DNA from: Pseudeuparius sepicola
Lineage: Eukaryota > Arthropoda > Insecta > Coleoptera > Anthribidae
Assembly (NCBI GenBank): GCA_963920635.1
Contig: OY987299.1
Coordinates: forward strand, 128,399,373-128,463,372
Direction: 5' to 3'
DNA length: 64,000 bases
A program made the translations under genes and the position numbers. This document shows, piece by piece, positions 43,269-53,517 of this stretch. The number at the start of each line of letters is the position of its first letter. Within the stretch, counting starts at the first letter, position 1. Under the pieces are notes generated by a model that worked only from the letters and a program-made list of their open reading frames with translations, did no database searches and had not been told where the DNA came from.

Positions 43269-44162
43269 ATGTCGACGTTCGTCTGTCCAAAGTATATGTC
43301 TGAAAAAAAGCTTGTCAACAATCTCGGTCACCACCATGATTTCAGCAATATAATCAAGCCTTTTTTCTTTATTTGCCTCTCCCAAATCTTCTAGGTAATG
43401 TAATTTAAAGTCATGCTATTTGATTTCTTTCATAATTCGTTGTATCGAAGACTTCTTTAAATTTAATTCTCTACTAGCTTGTCTAATTCAGTTTCTCGGG
43501 TAATCTTCAAAATATTGTAACATTTGGACTGTTGCATCATTGTTGCGAAGTATTCTTCTAATTGATTTGCCTTTGCGGGTAGAAAATGCATTTTGGTTCT
43601 CCCTTAAGTTTTTTCTGATCGAATAAACATTTAATGATCAGGAACGAGACGTTCAGGATATTTCTCCTTATAAATTCTAACGGCTCTTATTCTAGCATTT
43701 TTTTCAGCTTCTCCATAGACTAATAACATATCAACTTTTTCATTGTGTGTTACCATTGTTGAAGTTTTATGATACGTTCAATGACTGGATACATCTATTA
43801 AAAAATGTCAAGAGAAGATATTTCAATTATGATAGGTAAGAATAATAAATTATCAACTGTCAATTATTGTTTTCCATGGATACCCGATCCAGCCAAGGCT
43901 AATTTGATTCAGGATATAGTGTATACTATGTATTACACGAATATAATCTCTAATTTTTCAATAACAGTTGCCAGTTCTCATGGAAAATGTACCATTGCAT
44001 TTAAGAAAAACCATGTGGTTTCAACACGACGGAGCTCCACCACACAAAGCCAACATTGTAAAAGAATTTCTAAATAATGTGTTTGGAAACAAATGGATTG
44101 GGATAAATGGTCTCATAAAATGGCCAGAAAAGTCACCAACTCTATTACGTTTCTATTTATGA

Positions 44163-46132
44163 AAATTTCTGAGAAACTTTGTTTACAAAATTCCAGCCCG
44201 TAATAACAGTTTTTCTTAGAAAGGCGTTCATACAGTTATATTAACTAAGTACCTACTTAAAAATAAAATTTTAATAATTTTGCCATAATCCATCTGTCGA
44301 GCATCTGTCAATAATTGTTTCTGTCAAAAATATACCATCATAAATCATGGCTAACTCGATTTTCATTAAAAAAATACCATGGCATCTTTTTCATATTTTT
44401 ACAAATAATACGCATATCTATAACTTTTTAATGAAACAATATCTCTATCAAAAAAATATATTTACGAAAGTTTATCAGAAAAACGTGCTCTTTCCAAATA
44501 TAAAGAGAAACCGATATGGTCCTGGGAAAAATATATTTGATGACGTCATAACCTTATTTCCCAAATTCCTAAAAACTATCTTTTTTTACAAGAAACCCAC
44601 AAGTCAAATTTTTACCGGCTGCTTTTGTTTGTCTATAATAACCCCGGGGTGTCGAGTTTGGTACACCCTGTACAATAATAATGTTTCTCTTTTTAATGAT
44701 TAAATGTGTTGTTTTGATTAAGCTGTTTTATTTTTCAACCTAGTTAATTGCTTCGTTTCCCGAATGCAAATATTTTGTCTACATCTGTCGTACTTTAAAA
44801 TTATTTTGCACAGAGAGACAACTCATACATTGTATTATACAGTGTGTCCAAAAAAGTTGGAAACATAAGGGAATTTTTTTTTATTTGTCAGAAAATTTTA
44901 TTCTTGATAAAATTTGTCAAGCACTAACTTGAATGAAAAATGACACCAACTAAAGTTGTGTAGGATAGATGTTATAGATGTCAATGTCATTTTTTTGAAA
45001 TCTCCGCAAGAGTAAACTACCTTTTTTAGATTAAAGGTGCGAAAAAAATTAGAAGAAAAAGTTGTTTGAAATTAATAGTAGGTAATTATGTTCAAATATC
45101 AAATTAGAAACGGAGAGCTAAAATTTTATTATTTTTTATTTTTAATGTTTTTTTTTTTCAAAAATGAGATGACACATAATATTTTTTTTCTTTGAAGTGT
45201 TTAGTCACACAGTTTTTAACTCAGAATTTTGTTTAAATCCAGGTTGCTTTCAGTAGTTTTTTTCCTCACTTCCCAGTTCCCAGCAAGACCATCTTCTGTG
45301 GCGGATAGTATCGCCAAAAGTATATTACCAGGAATTTCCGGCAATATTCGTCGCGTTGCAGTAAAAAGCAATAGTTACTAATAATGTCAGTAATAAAACC
45401 TCATTTACCCAAGCAATAACACACAACTCTGAGATTCATTTCCTGCATTCTTCCTTTATACAATATAAAAGGATTCAGTTTGTATGTAATTGCGCTGCAC
45501 GGCTATTCACCTCAGCATATATATACGCTATGCATTCTGCATCGAAATTGTAGCAGTAAATATACGTTTCTTTATGTGCACTGCTCTTCTCTAGAAGTGC
45601 ACTGACATAAAACATTCTGAAACGTAATAGGGTTCTAAATAAAAATAATGAAATTTTCAGAGCCCGCGCATCGTGCATGTTACAAGGGTTGAGAAAAGTA
45701 CGGAAGAAGCCTCCTAGCATACATTCTTTGTTAATTAGTTTATTTTAACGTTGTCCTTTATTGTGGTGGAACAGGTTGGCGGGAGTTCTGCAAAATTCTG
45801 TAAAAATCCTTAGCTCCGCACATTGAATAAAATCGTAAAAAGTGGAACCCATATCGCGCCCCGAATACCAAATTGCATCGAAATCGTTAGCGATGCTGTT
45901 TCCAGAAAATTCGGGTCGCAATCGGCTGCCCAGAAACGGATTTGCGATATTCGTATCCGGCCGCATTGGATATGCCTTTGCTAAATCGATATGCTATGAC
46001 GTCGCTGGAGAAAAACAATACGCAGGGCCAACCGTCAGATCGCGTTATATTTGGTCGACGCAAAAATGTAGCTACCAGATTTATTGGAACTTTTACGAGA
46101 AGAATCTGAAGGCACATCATAGTGAGATAAAT
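44163..46132. other. No gene seen; two mariner-type element ends
   Basis: ACACCCTGTAC at 44663-44673 and ACAGTGTGTCCAAAAAAG at 44830 look like isolated right and left ends of CAGGGTG/CAGTGTG elements. The 118-residue frame at 44347-44703 is AT-driven and runs through one of these ends. The stretch 45740-46130 is more GC-balanced but has no recognised product. Confidence 0.4.
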
Positions 46133-47647
46133 ATTCCAAGTAACATTTAAAAAGTTGCATAAAAAACCTGAAGACGTTGTTGCGACCAATAATACAACTT
46201 GTCTATAGACTTATCGTCTTTTTTGCAACTCCTTTATGACTGAATATGGACGGTTGGAAACAGGTGTTCATGACTTTTCATACAACTTTTATCTCACTTG
46301 ATTGGATATGACTTTTATAAGTCCATTAGGTCGTGTAAATTCAAAGATACCTTAACGTCATAAAGAAGTAGTTCTAAAGTTGTGAAGATCTCTATTAAGA
46401 CCTTCATATTACCAATTAGACGTAAATATGGAACGTAGTGTTATACCAACAATGCAATAAGTATGACTAAATACAACGGTCTGATTTAATTTAACATTAT
46501 GCGAAGTCATATTGTGCAGTGTTTGCTTGTAATACGAAGACATTTCATTCTATCTCGGCCGTAAATGGTAAAAATGAAATTATACGTTGGTGATATTTTG
46601 CAATAAAGCATCTCGGTTTTTGACGATTGTACTCAACGGAATCTATTGCGAATTTTTATTTACTGTGAAAATTATAAATATAGCTCGAAAATTTACAACG
46701 CGCCTTTAAAATAATGGAAATTAAAGGAAATGAAAGAAAGTATGTAAAATATGAACGTGCTTTAAATTAAAATTTCAAGTGTTACAGTTGCACAAGATCG
46801 TTGGATATGTCAAAAATGTATGTTTTCCACTCAACTTTCTGTGTTCTGTGCCCACAAATTAAATTCGAATTTTTGCCACTGTCGTAAGACAAACATGGTT
46901 GTCCTATTTAACTGAATTTATGATGGCAAACATGGCCGACGGTGCTTATATGACTTAGTAGTTGTAAAACTTCAATCATACTACTAAGAGGTCATAAATA
47001 GTTCTAAAACTGTCAAACGACTATTGAGAGGTTATATATAATAAATATTTGTATGACAAAACTGATTTAATTCCAAATTTTTGTAACTGCTCGTCTATAA
47101 GTTCCTGAGCATTTGTATTTGCCCAGTCTCACACTAATGACCCTATGAAAGTCGTATAAAGGTATTTTATTAAAATTACTTCTTAGTGGGGTCATATTGA
47201 GCTTGAAATTAACCACTTTCTTACCGTCATGTTCTCATTTCTATGTCGTATTAAGATATTGCTTAAAACTGTCCTACAACATCTATGACTTCCACTTACT
47301 GATGTCTTATAATATATTTAAATCGTCTTTATACGACTATCGCTCCACAAAATTGTAATGTGGTCAAATTATTTTCTTTACAACCCTTGTAGAACTATAT
47401 TTCTAAAGTCGTAAAAGTTGTTGTATTCTCAATGACAGAGACCTCTTTACAACCTTATAATAACCTGTGAAAGACTATGATATAACGTTAACGTTAAAGT
47501 AACCATGTTTTGCCTGTTATAAGACTGTTATAGGACAATTACTTTCACGATTCGAGAAAATGACATCATAACAACTACTATAAGACCTATAGTTATTTTG
47601 TCTACCCTAAAAGACAATTTTATGACCCTAATACAACTATTTGGACA
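46133..47647 (-). repeat. Large dispersed repeat R2, copy B
   Basis: Reverse-orientation match to 25290-28650, without the pogo-like MITE and without the 37-bp palindromic insertion. It ends with CAACTATTTGG at 47634. Non-coding. Confidence 0.8.
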
Positions 47648-48755
47648 TTAAGATAAATAATTATAACTTAAAATGTTACCTACTTGGAATAGGCAAAGCC
47701 GCAATCTGGAACGAGGTTTTGAGCAATGTCAGCTCCGGATTTAAAATTTCAATTCTGTTTCTGCCAACCTAACCTGTTTTACCTAAAGATTTCTTGGGCA
47801 GCAAACCTGTTGAGCAGCTCTCGAACTTGTTACGTAACATTATCACACATTTATCTGTATGTATAAAATATTATAACATTTTTATTTATTACGTTTATCG
47901 TTTTCAATTCTCAGATAAATGAAGTTTTTGGAAGTGTTATTGACAACATATTATACAATATCTTGCCCAATTTCATGCTCGAACGACAATCTCCAGTTAC
48001 ACAAATAGAGATTTAAAATCGCAGTAGCGAACAAGGTGATCCAGTTTTTTTTTTTAAAGAGGGCGATTCATTTTGTAAGTGACTATTAGACAACTTCTAT
48101 AGGTTTGTTAGAACTTCAAGAAAGAATGCGAGTTTTTATATAAACAAGATAAACAAGAAAAAATATCGTGTTAACACACCCAAATATCAGTTTTTGTTTT
48201 ATAAGTGTCGCGGAGAAGCAACTGTTACTAATATTATAAAACTTGAAACCACTTAAGAAGTTGCGAGAACTTTCCCGATACAATTAAGAAACCCTAATAT
48301 GCCTTAAATAAACCAATTTACAACTGCGCCTTTGGTTCTTCTGGTTACTTTAGTTTTAAGTTGCTTCTTAAGCGCTTTCGGACACCCTTATAAAACTTCT
48401 ATTTTATTCGTACTGCCCATGTTCTACAACATATTACTTGTCTCTTTTTATTACATTGTGATCATCCCTATCATTTGAAGTGAATTAGACTGTTCATTTG
48501 TTGACATGTCATGTTGGTTCCTTTAAATAATCCGCATGTTTGCTATTTTGATCATAGAAAAAGAAGACTCCATCTCAGGGAGAGCAGTAAATCCACATGC
48601 AGCTTTTTCTGCATCGAGCGAAATTGGTTCTACCTACAGAAAATTCACGGGCTCTGCGAACAAATAAATGGGTTGACAAATTTGTGATTGAATTAGTAAT
48701 TTTCGATTTTTATTTATTTTCAATAAACAGCTATAAATATGATACATAATGATTA
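47648..48755. other. No gene seen
   Basis: AT-rich. The part at 48060-48430 has TTATAAAACTTC-like words similar in style to repeat R2 but no firm alignment was made. Confidence 0.4.
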
Positions 48756-48929
48756 CCGTAAACCGGGGGAACTTCGACATCCGGGTAAACTTCGACACCT
48801 ACTATAATTTTGCTATAATTTTGCCCTTTTTGTGTGTGTTTTTTATTTTGTATTATTTTTTTCAGTTGATTCACGGTTTCTCTTCTTTTTCAGATTGATC
48901 TAGGTAGATAGGTACCTACCTATAGTAAG

Positions 48930-50834
48930 ATGCCGCGCACATATGTAAAGAAGGTGGGGGGTAGGCGTTATCAAAATTATGCTCCAGAAAAGATGGCCAA
49001 AGCTGTGGAAGCTGTGAAGCAGGGGATGTCCCAGTTGGCTGCAAGCAAAAAATTCAAGGTCCCGAGGACAACTTTGTTGGAAAAAATGCACCAGAAACAT
49101 CCCTTAAAGCCAGGTCGTCCTACTGTGCTGACCCAAGAGGAAGAAGCGTTGATAGCAAAATCTCTCCGGACAGTGAGCGACTGGGGTTTCCCGTTGACGC
49201 AAGCAGATGTTCGCCAGGTTATTTCAAAATTTGTGACTAAACAGGGTAGAGAGGTTCCAATATGTAAGAATAATCAACCTGGAGAAGACTTTGTACATTG
49301 CTTTGCAGCAAGGAACAACTTAAGCACTCGCTTAGCAACCAATATTAAACGCCAGCGCGCTGCGGTTGGTGCACCACAAATAACCGAATTTTTTAATAAC
49401 ATTAAAGATCAATTACAAAACGCTCTACCGCAAAATGTCTACAATTATGATGAGACCAACTTCACAGATAATCCCGGGGCCAAGAAAGTTTTAGTTCCCA
49501 GGGGAACTAAGCGAATAGAAAGGGTTCAGGAACACTCGAGAACTTCGATAAGTGTGATGATTTGCGGCACAGCAAAAGGTGACTTGCTACCACCGATGGT
49601 TGTCTATAAGGCGCAACATCTTTACGAAAACTGGACGATTGGGGGGCCTAAAGGGACAGTGTATGACTCAACATTAAGCGGCTGGTTTGATATGGTGACC
49701 TTCGAAAAATGGTTTTTTGAAATATTGCTTCCTTACACCAAACAAAATAACACCCCAGAGGAATTGAAAATTGTAATAGGGGATAACCTCGCCTCGCACT
49801 TTTCACCTCGCGTTGTGGAAGCTGCTATAGAGAACAACATCTACATTACTCCTCTCCCGGCAAATTCTACACACTTAATGCAACCGCTGGATGTCAGTTT
49901 TTTTGCTCCGATGAAAAGAAAGTGGAGGGAGGTTTTAGATGGCTGGAGAAAGGAATCGCGTCGAAAAGGGTCCATCCCGAAGGAGCAGTTCCCATCGCTG
50001 TTAAACCGGTTATGGGTACACATAAAAGACAATGCAGCGAAGAACCTGAAGTCCGGATTTCGGACAACAGGCATAAGCCCTTTTAACCCTGAAACCGTTT
50101 TGGCAAAGCTTCCATCGACACAGTCAAATTCGGAAAGGTCTTTGGATGAAAGTCTACTGGAGTTTCTGAAGGAATCTCGTGGTAACAAAGATGATACTGC
50201 AGTTCGTAAAAGGGGAAAGAAAGTTTCCACAAGACCAGGTGAACAAATGAAAATGAAACCGGCTACGATGGCCCCCAAATCTGCAGTTGCCCAAAAGCTT
50301 GATGTTTTACCAGGTGAAGCAGCTACTGAGTTCCCCAATTCTTCAGACACCGAAGAACATGATGTTTTACCACCAAAGTTGCCTAAAAAGACTGTTGCCA
50401 AACCCAATTCAAAGAAGAAAAAATCAATGACAACCTGCTTTAACCCTGACGTAAACACCGCGGAGCCAGTACCCTCAACGTCACGTGGTCTAACAGGCAA
50501 AAATATTGGTAGCAATACTGGCAGCAATAATGCTGACTCTTACTGCTCACTATGCAATTGCAGTTATAATAATTACACTGTAAAAAATGATTGGATATGT
50601 TGCGTCTCCTGCTTAAAGTGGGTCTGTGGCAGTTGTAATCTTGGTTCGAATGACCCCCAATATGAATGTCGTTCCTGTGCCTCGTGCTCAATTTGCTTGA
50701 TAGATTTTTGTGAGTACTCTAATCGAAAGGCTTGGATTAAGTGCGTAACATGCAACAAATGGATTTGTGGAAATTGTAATAATGGTTCAAAACGAGCGAA
50801 TTACGAATGTCCTGTTTGCGATGATGATGACTAA
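48930..50834 (+). CDS. Pogo-like transposase, 634 aa, with C-terminal cysteine-rich fingers
   Basis: This is a cut-and-paste enzyme acting on the ends of its own element. Residues about 15-55 form a Psq/CENP-B-type helix-turn-helix (YAPEKMAKAVEAVKQGMSQL, then AASKKFKVPRTTL). Residues 60-150 are a second DNA-binding region. Residues 165-330 are the DDE_1 catalytic core: D174 in YNYDETNF, D285 in IGDNLASH and D321 in QPLDVSFF, spaced DD35D. SGFRTTGISPFNPE is also typical. Residues 400-530 are a disordered Lys/Ser/Pro-rich linker with a DVLP repeat and a KKKK stretch likely serving as nuclear localisation signal. Residues 539-630 hold two related cysteine clusters (CSLCNCSY ... WICCVSCLKWVCGSCN and CSICLIDFCEY ... 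WIKCVTCNKWICGNCN), PHD-like in spacing. The start is the first ATG, 174 bp inside the element. No stop or frameshift. Confidence 0.93.
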   Translation: MPRTYVKKVGGRRYQNYAPEKMAKAVEAVKQGMSQLAASKKFKVPRTTLLEKMHQKHPLKPGRPTVLTQEEEALIAKSLRTVSDWGFPLTQADVRQVISKFVTKQGREVPICKNNQPGEDFVHCFAARNNLSTRLATNIKRQRAAVGAPQITEFFNNIKDQLQNALPQNVYNYDETNFTDNPGAKKVLVPRGTKRIERVQEHSRTSISVMICGTAKGDLLPPMVVYKAQHLYENWTIGGPKGTVYDSTLSGWFDMVTFEKWFFEILLPYTKQNNTPEELKIVIGDNLASHFSPRVVEAAIENNIYITPLPANSTHLMQPLDVSFFAPMKRKWREVLDGWRKESRRKGSIPKEQFPSLLNRLWVHIKDNAAKNLKSGFRTTGISPFNPETVLAKLPSTQSNSERSLDESLLEFLKESRGNKDDTAVRKRGKKVSTRPGEQMKMKPATMAPKSAVAQKLDVLPGEAATEFPNSSDTEEHDVLPPKLPKKTVAKPNSKKKKSMTTCFNPDVNTAEPVPSTSRGLTGKNIGSNTGSNNADSYCSLCNCSYNNYTVKNDWICCVSCLKWVCGSCNLGSNDPQYECRSCASCSICLIDFCEYSNRKAWIKCVTCNKWICGNCNNGSKRANYECPVCDDDD

Positions 50835-50847
50835 AGCCTTTCTAATA

Positions 50848-51145
50848 ATTAGTATTATTATGTTTTACTTTGTTTACGTTTTTAATCTTTTTGAGAATCT
50901 TCCTTTTTTTATTTTTTAAAGAATGTGATTTGTTTTTTAAACCAAATGTGCCTCGAAACCAAAGGTTTTTATTTTAATATTATGTTTAATATGTTCAATA
51001 TTATGTGTTACTTTGTTTACTTACGTTGTTTACTTTGTTTGTTTACTTTTGTTGAGAATGTTCCTTTTAGTTTTATTTTTTAAAGAATGTGATTTGTTTT
51101 TTACCAAATTTGTCTTGAAACCAAAGGTTTTTATTTTTATAAAAT
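50848..51145 (+). repeat. Direct duplication in the 3' part of the pogo-like element
   Basis: Two copies of about 135-145 bp (about 50848-50985 and 50998-51145) share ACTTTGTTTAC, TTTAAAGAATGTGATTTGTT and GAAACCAAAGGTTTTTATTT. They lie after the transposase stop, probably in its 3' untranslated region. No canonical AATAAA was seen. Confidence 0.75.
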
Positions 51146-51520
51146 CGTTTTATAACATTATGGTCTTTTATTACCTAGGCTTAGCTAATACTTTTAAACT
51201 TTAAAATATGACGAAACTATGTAAAATTAATCTGATTTTATTTTTTTTGGTGTCGAAGTTACCCAGGAGCTTCTCTAGTTCGACAATTCGCTAAAATACA
51301 TAAGGTGTCGAAGTTACCCCATATACGGGGTAACTTCGACACAAAAAAGAGACCAAAAAAAAAAAGGAGAAGGGGTGGGGGACAAAATTAATTTTTTCAT
51401 GGTTGAAAGCCAAGACATCAAGTGTTACAATGGCATAAGAGTCAACGGTTTTTAGTTGACACATTTTAGTGGGCGAGGCTAAATATGTCAAAAACCTGTC
51501 GAAGTTCCCCCGGTTTACGG

Positions 51521-51850
51521 TAATTTATAAGTTTATGTCGAGAAAACTAACGAAATATATCATAAAATAATCTTGTAGATAATTTTCTTTGGTGAATTTA
51601 ACCGTAACCTATATAATAGTAAAAAGCTGAAAATGCAGCCATTAAAATTTGATGATAGATTTCACCATAGGTTTTATAGTGGACCCCGCAACTGTTATAA
51701 AAATGTGGTTGTTGAAAGTTACAGAGTAATAACTCTAGGTCAATCTATAATCACCAATTTTTGTGACACCTGGAAACCTAAAATAAAACTAAAAGTATAT
51801 TTTGCAACTATTGATAATATAAGTAACCCTTATACAACATATTTGCATAT
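51521..51850. other. No gene seen
   Basis: AT-rich with no supported frame. Confidence 0.4.
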
Positions 51851-51856
51851 TCTCCA

Positions 51857-51889
51857 ACGCGCACGCGCACGCGCACGCGCACGCGCACA
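51857..51889. repeat. (GCACGC)n simple repeat
   Basis: About five repeats of CGCACG-type hexamers, alternating purine and pyrimidine, a potential Z-DNA tract. Confidence 0.85.
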
Positions 51890-52959
51890 TTCTGTAAAAA
51901 CGAATATATGACATAACCTCTAATTTAGTTTTACTACCTGCATCCGCAGAAACATTATTAATAATAATTGTTATTAGGTATTGTTTGTGTTTTACGAGCA
52001 AAATGTCATTTAAAATTATTGTACAACCACAAGAACCTAGCAAAATTACTTCAAGTTTCTCAGTTGTACTGAGCGTATGGGCAAATTGCAGAAAGAAATG
52101 AAAATTCAGACAAAGATACTAGTAATAAAGGCGAAATAGAGAAGAAAATATAAGTGACAGTGAATAAAATTAATAGCAATTATTCAACGCCTGTTTTGTG
52201 TTTTTATTTACTTATTGTTGGAAATTCAGACAAATATTCTAGTAATAAAATTAATAGCAATAATTATTCAATGCCTGTTTATCGTTTTTATTTACTTATT
52301 GTTATTTTGTTTTACCGTATAAGTTTCTGAAGTTCTGTTATTTTATTTTAGGGTCTTATTATGAGAGACTAGAACTACAGAAGAATTTATGTAATGTATA
52401 AGAACAAGAGTAGATATAGTTAGAATGTATTCATAAGCTATAAATAACCCCCATATGTTATGGAACATATGCGTAGATTGAAATATTTTTTTTTCAGTTG
52501 CATGAGGTTTTTTAATTGTTTTGGAGGAGACCATTATATAACTATAATATAGTTCTTAGAAGTAATATAGCAGTCTCTTAATTTCGCAGAAGGAACAAAC
52601 AAATTGCTTAGATGCCTCTATAAAACCTAGCCCTACAGATTTTATAAAGTAGTTTCCAAGACCATTATATAACTCGGTTATAAAACTTTTGGGAACACTA
52701 GATCGTGACCTTATTATAAACCTATCAGTAACCGGTCATCTAGAAGAGACTTAAAAAAATTTTAGAAAGCTTTATTTGTAGTTGCTGTTATTCCTATTAA
52801 AAATCTGTTAAGAAACTAATTACTAGAAACCCCCCAGTATAAAATGGGAAAAAATAAATAAATTAGTTCCGCAATTCCTTCCTAATTAAACTGTACTATT
52901 TAAATGCCCGCAGCGGATAGGTACCTTATAATAACGTAAAGTCGTCGTTTGGCGGCTAC

Positions 52960-53165
52960 GAGTATTTGAGCCGCGATTGCGCGAGGAAACGGGCGCGATC
53001 GGGCCGAGTCGGCTGCTTCCGTTATACGCGGTTGTAGCATACTCGGTTCTCGAGCCCCAGTCCCAGCCAGTCGAGTGCGTGGCACGCGTTGCCGCGTCCC
53101 TACAATAGTTCTCTCGGTGCCTCGCGTGTTCTAAGTAAACAAAATGAAAAATAGTTTCCGAATCC
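52960..53165 (+). repeat. CpG-rich block with third fragment of the ZMYM1-type leader
   Basis: 53085-53160 carries CGGTGCCTCGCGTGTTCT and AGTAAACAAAATGAAAAATA as in 80-310, with an internal deletion. The CpG-rich stretch before it resembles the same leader only in composition. Confidence 0.55.
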
Positions 53166-53517
53166 GTTAACGGACGATATCCGAGTCCAGCCATTCTTAT
53201 GTGCAAGCCGGGTCCGGTACATAAGTCCCGTCCTTTACATACGCTTTGTACCCGCGCGGTTGTACGTTCCGCAAGGAGCACTATGTATGCAAATTGCGAG
53301 ACTTTTTCGACCGAAACTAAATCTAATAAATTCCCGGTTTTACTGGGGGGGTGGACGTTTTTGCATACACAGAGGATGAGGAGTTACGGAGTTTGGAAGT
53401 AGTTTCTATATTAAAAACGTTGCAGCTGATAAGTGACTCCGAAAAGGGCGTCGGCGATTAGAATAGTCCAAGAGCCGGCCGTATGATTTCAACTCTCATA
53501 AGATTATAGAATAAGAT

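Larger units (their letters stand above)
42264..44162. pseudogene. Rearranged mariner-like transposase fragments
   Basis: Three pieces in mixed orientation. At about 43770-43430 the minus strand encodes KVDMLLVYGEAEKNARIRAV and RIYKEKYPERLVPDH, the DUF4817-type helix-turn-helix of mariner-like enzymes, with stops. At 43968-44162 the plus strand encodes ENVPLHLRKTMWFQHDGAPP followed by KWIGINGLIKWPEKSPT, around the second catalytic aspartate. At 42264-42440 the minus strand repeats the region before that aspartate in inverted form (ASSHGKCAIGVKKNHMVS). An inverted-repeat element with tRNA-like sequence interrupts the region. Nothing functional is left. Confidence 0.7.
48756..51520 (+). mobile_element. 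Pogo-like transposon, 2765 bp, apparently complete
   Basis: Terminal inverted repeats CCGTAAACCGGGGGAACTTC and complement are flanked by TA (48754-48755, 51521-51522). The words ACTTCGACAC and AAGTTACCC recur inside both ends, as subterminal binding sites. A 16-bp-arm hairpin (GTGTCGAAGTTACCCC ... GGGGTAACTTCGACAC) lies at 51304-51342. One uninterrupted transposase frame fills the interior. Intact ends, exact TA duplication and an open frame indicate a young insertion. Confidence 0.93.

Noticed and set aside
44347..44703. 118-residue frame
   Set aside because: AT-driven, no family features, and it reads through a transposon end (ACACCCTGTAC).
49841..50527. Minus-strand frame (228 aa) inside the pogo-like transposase
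   Set aside because: Shadow of the 634-aa transposase, which has all catalytic motifs on the plus strand.
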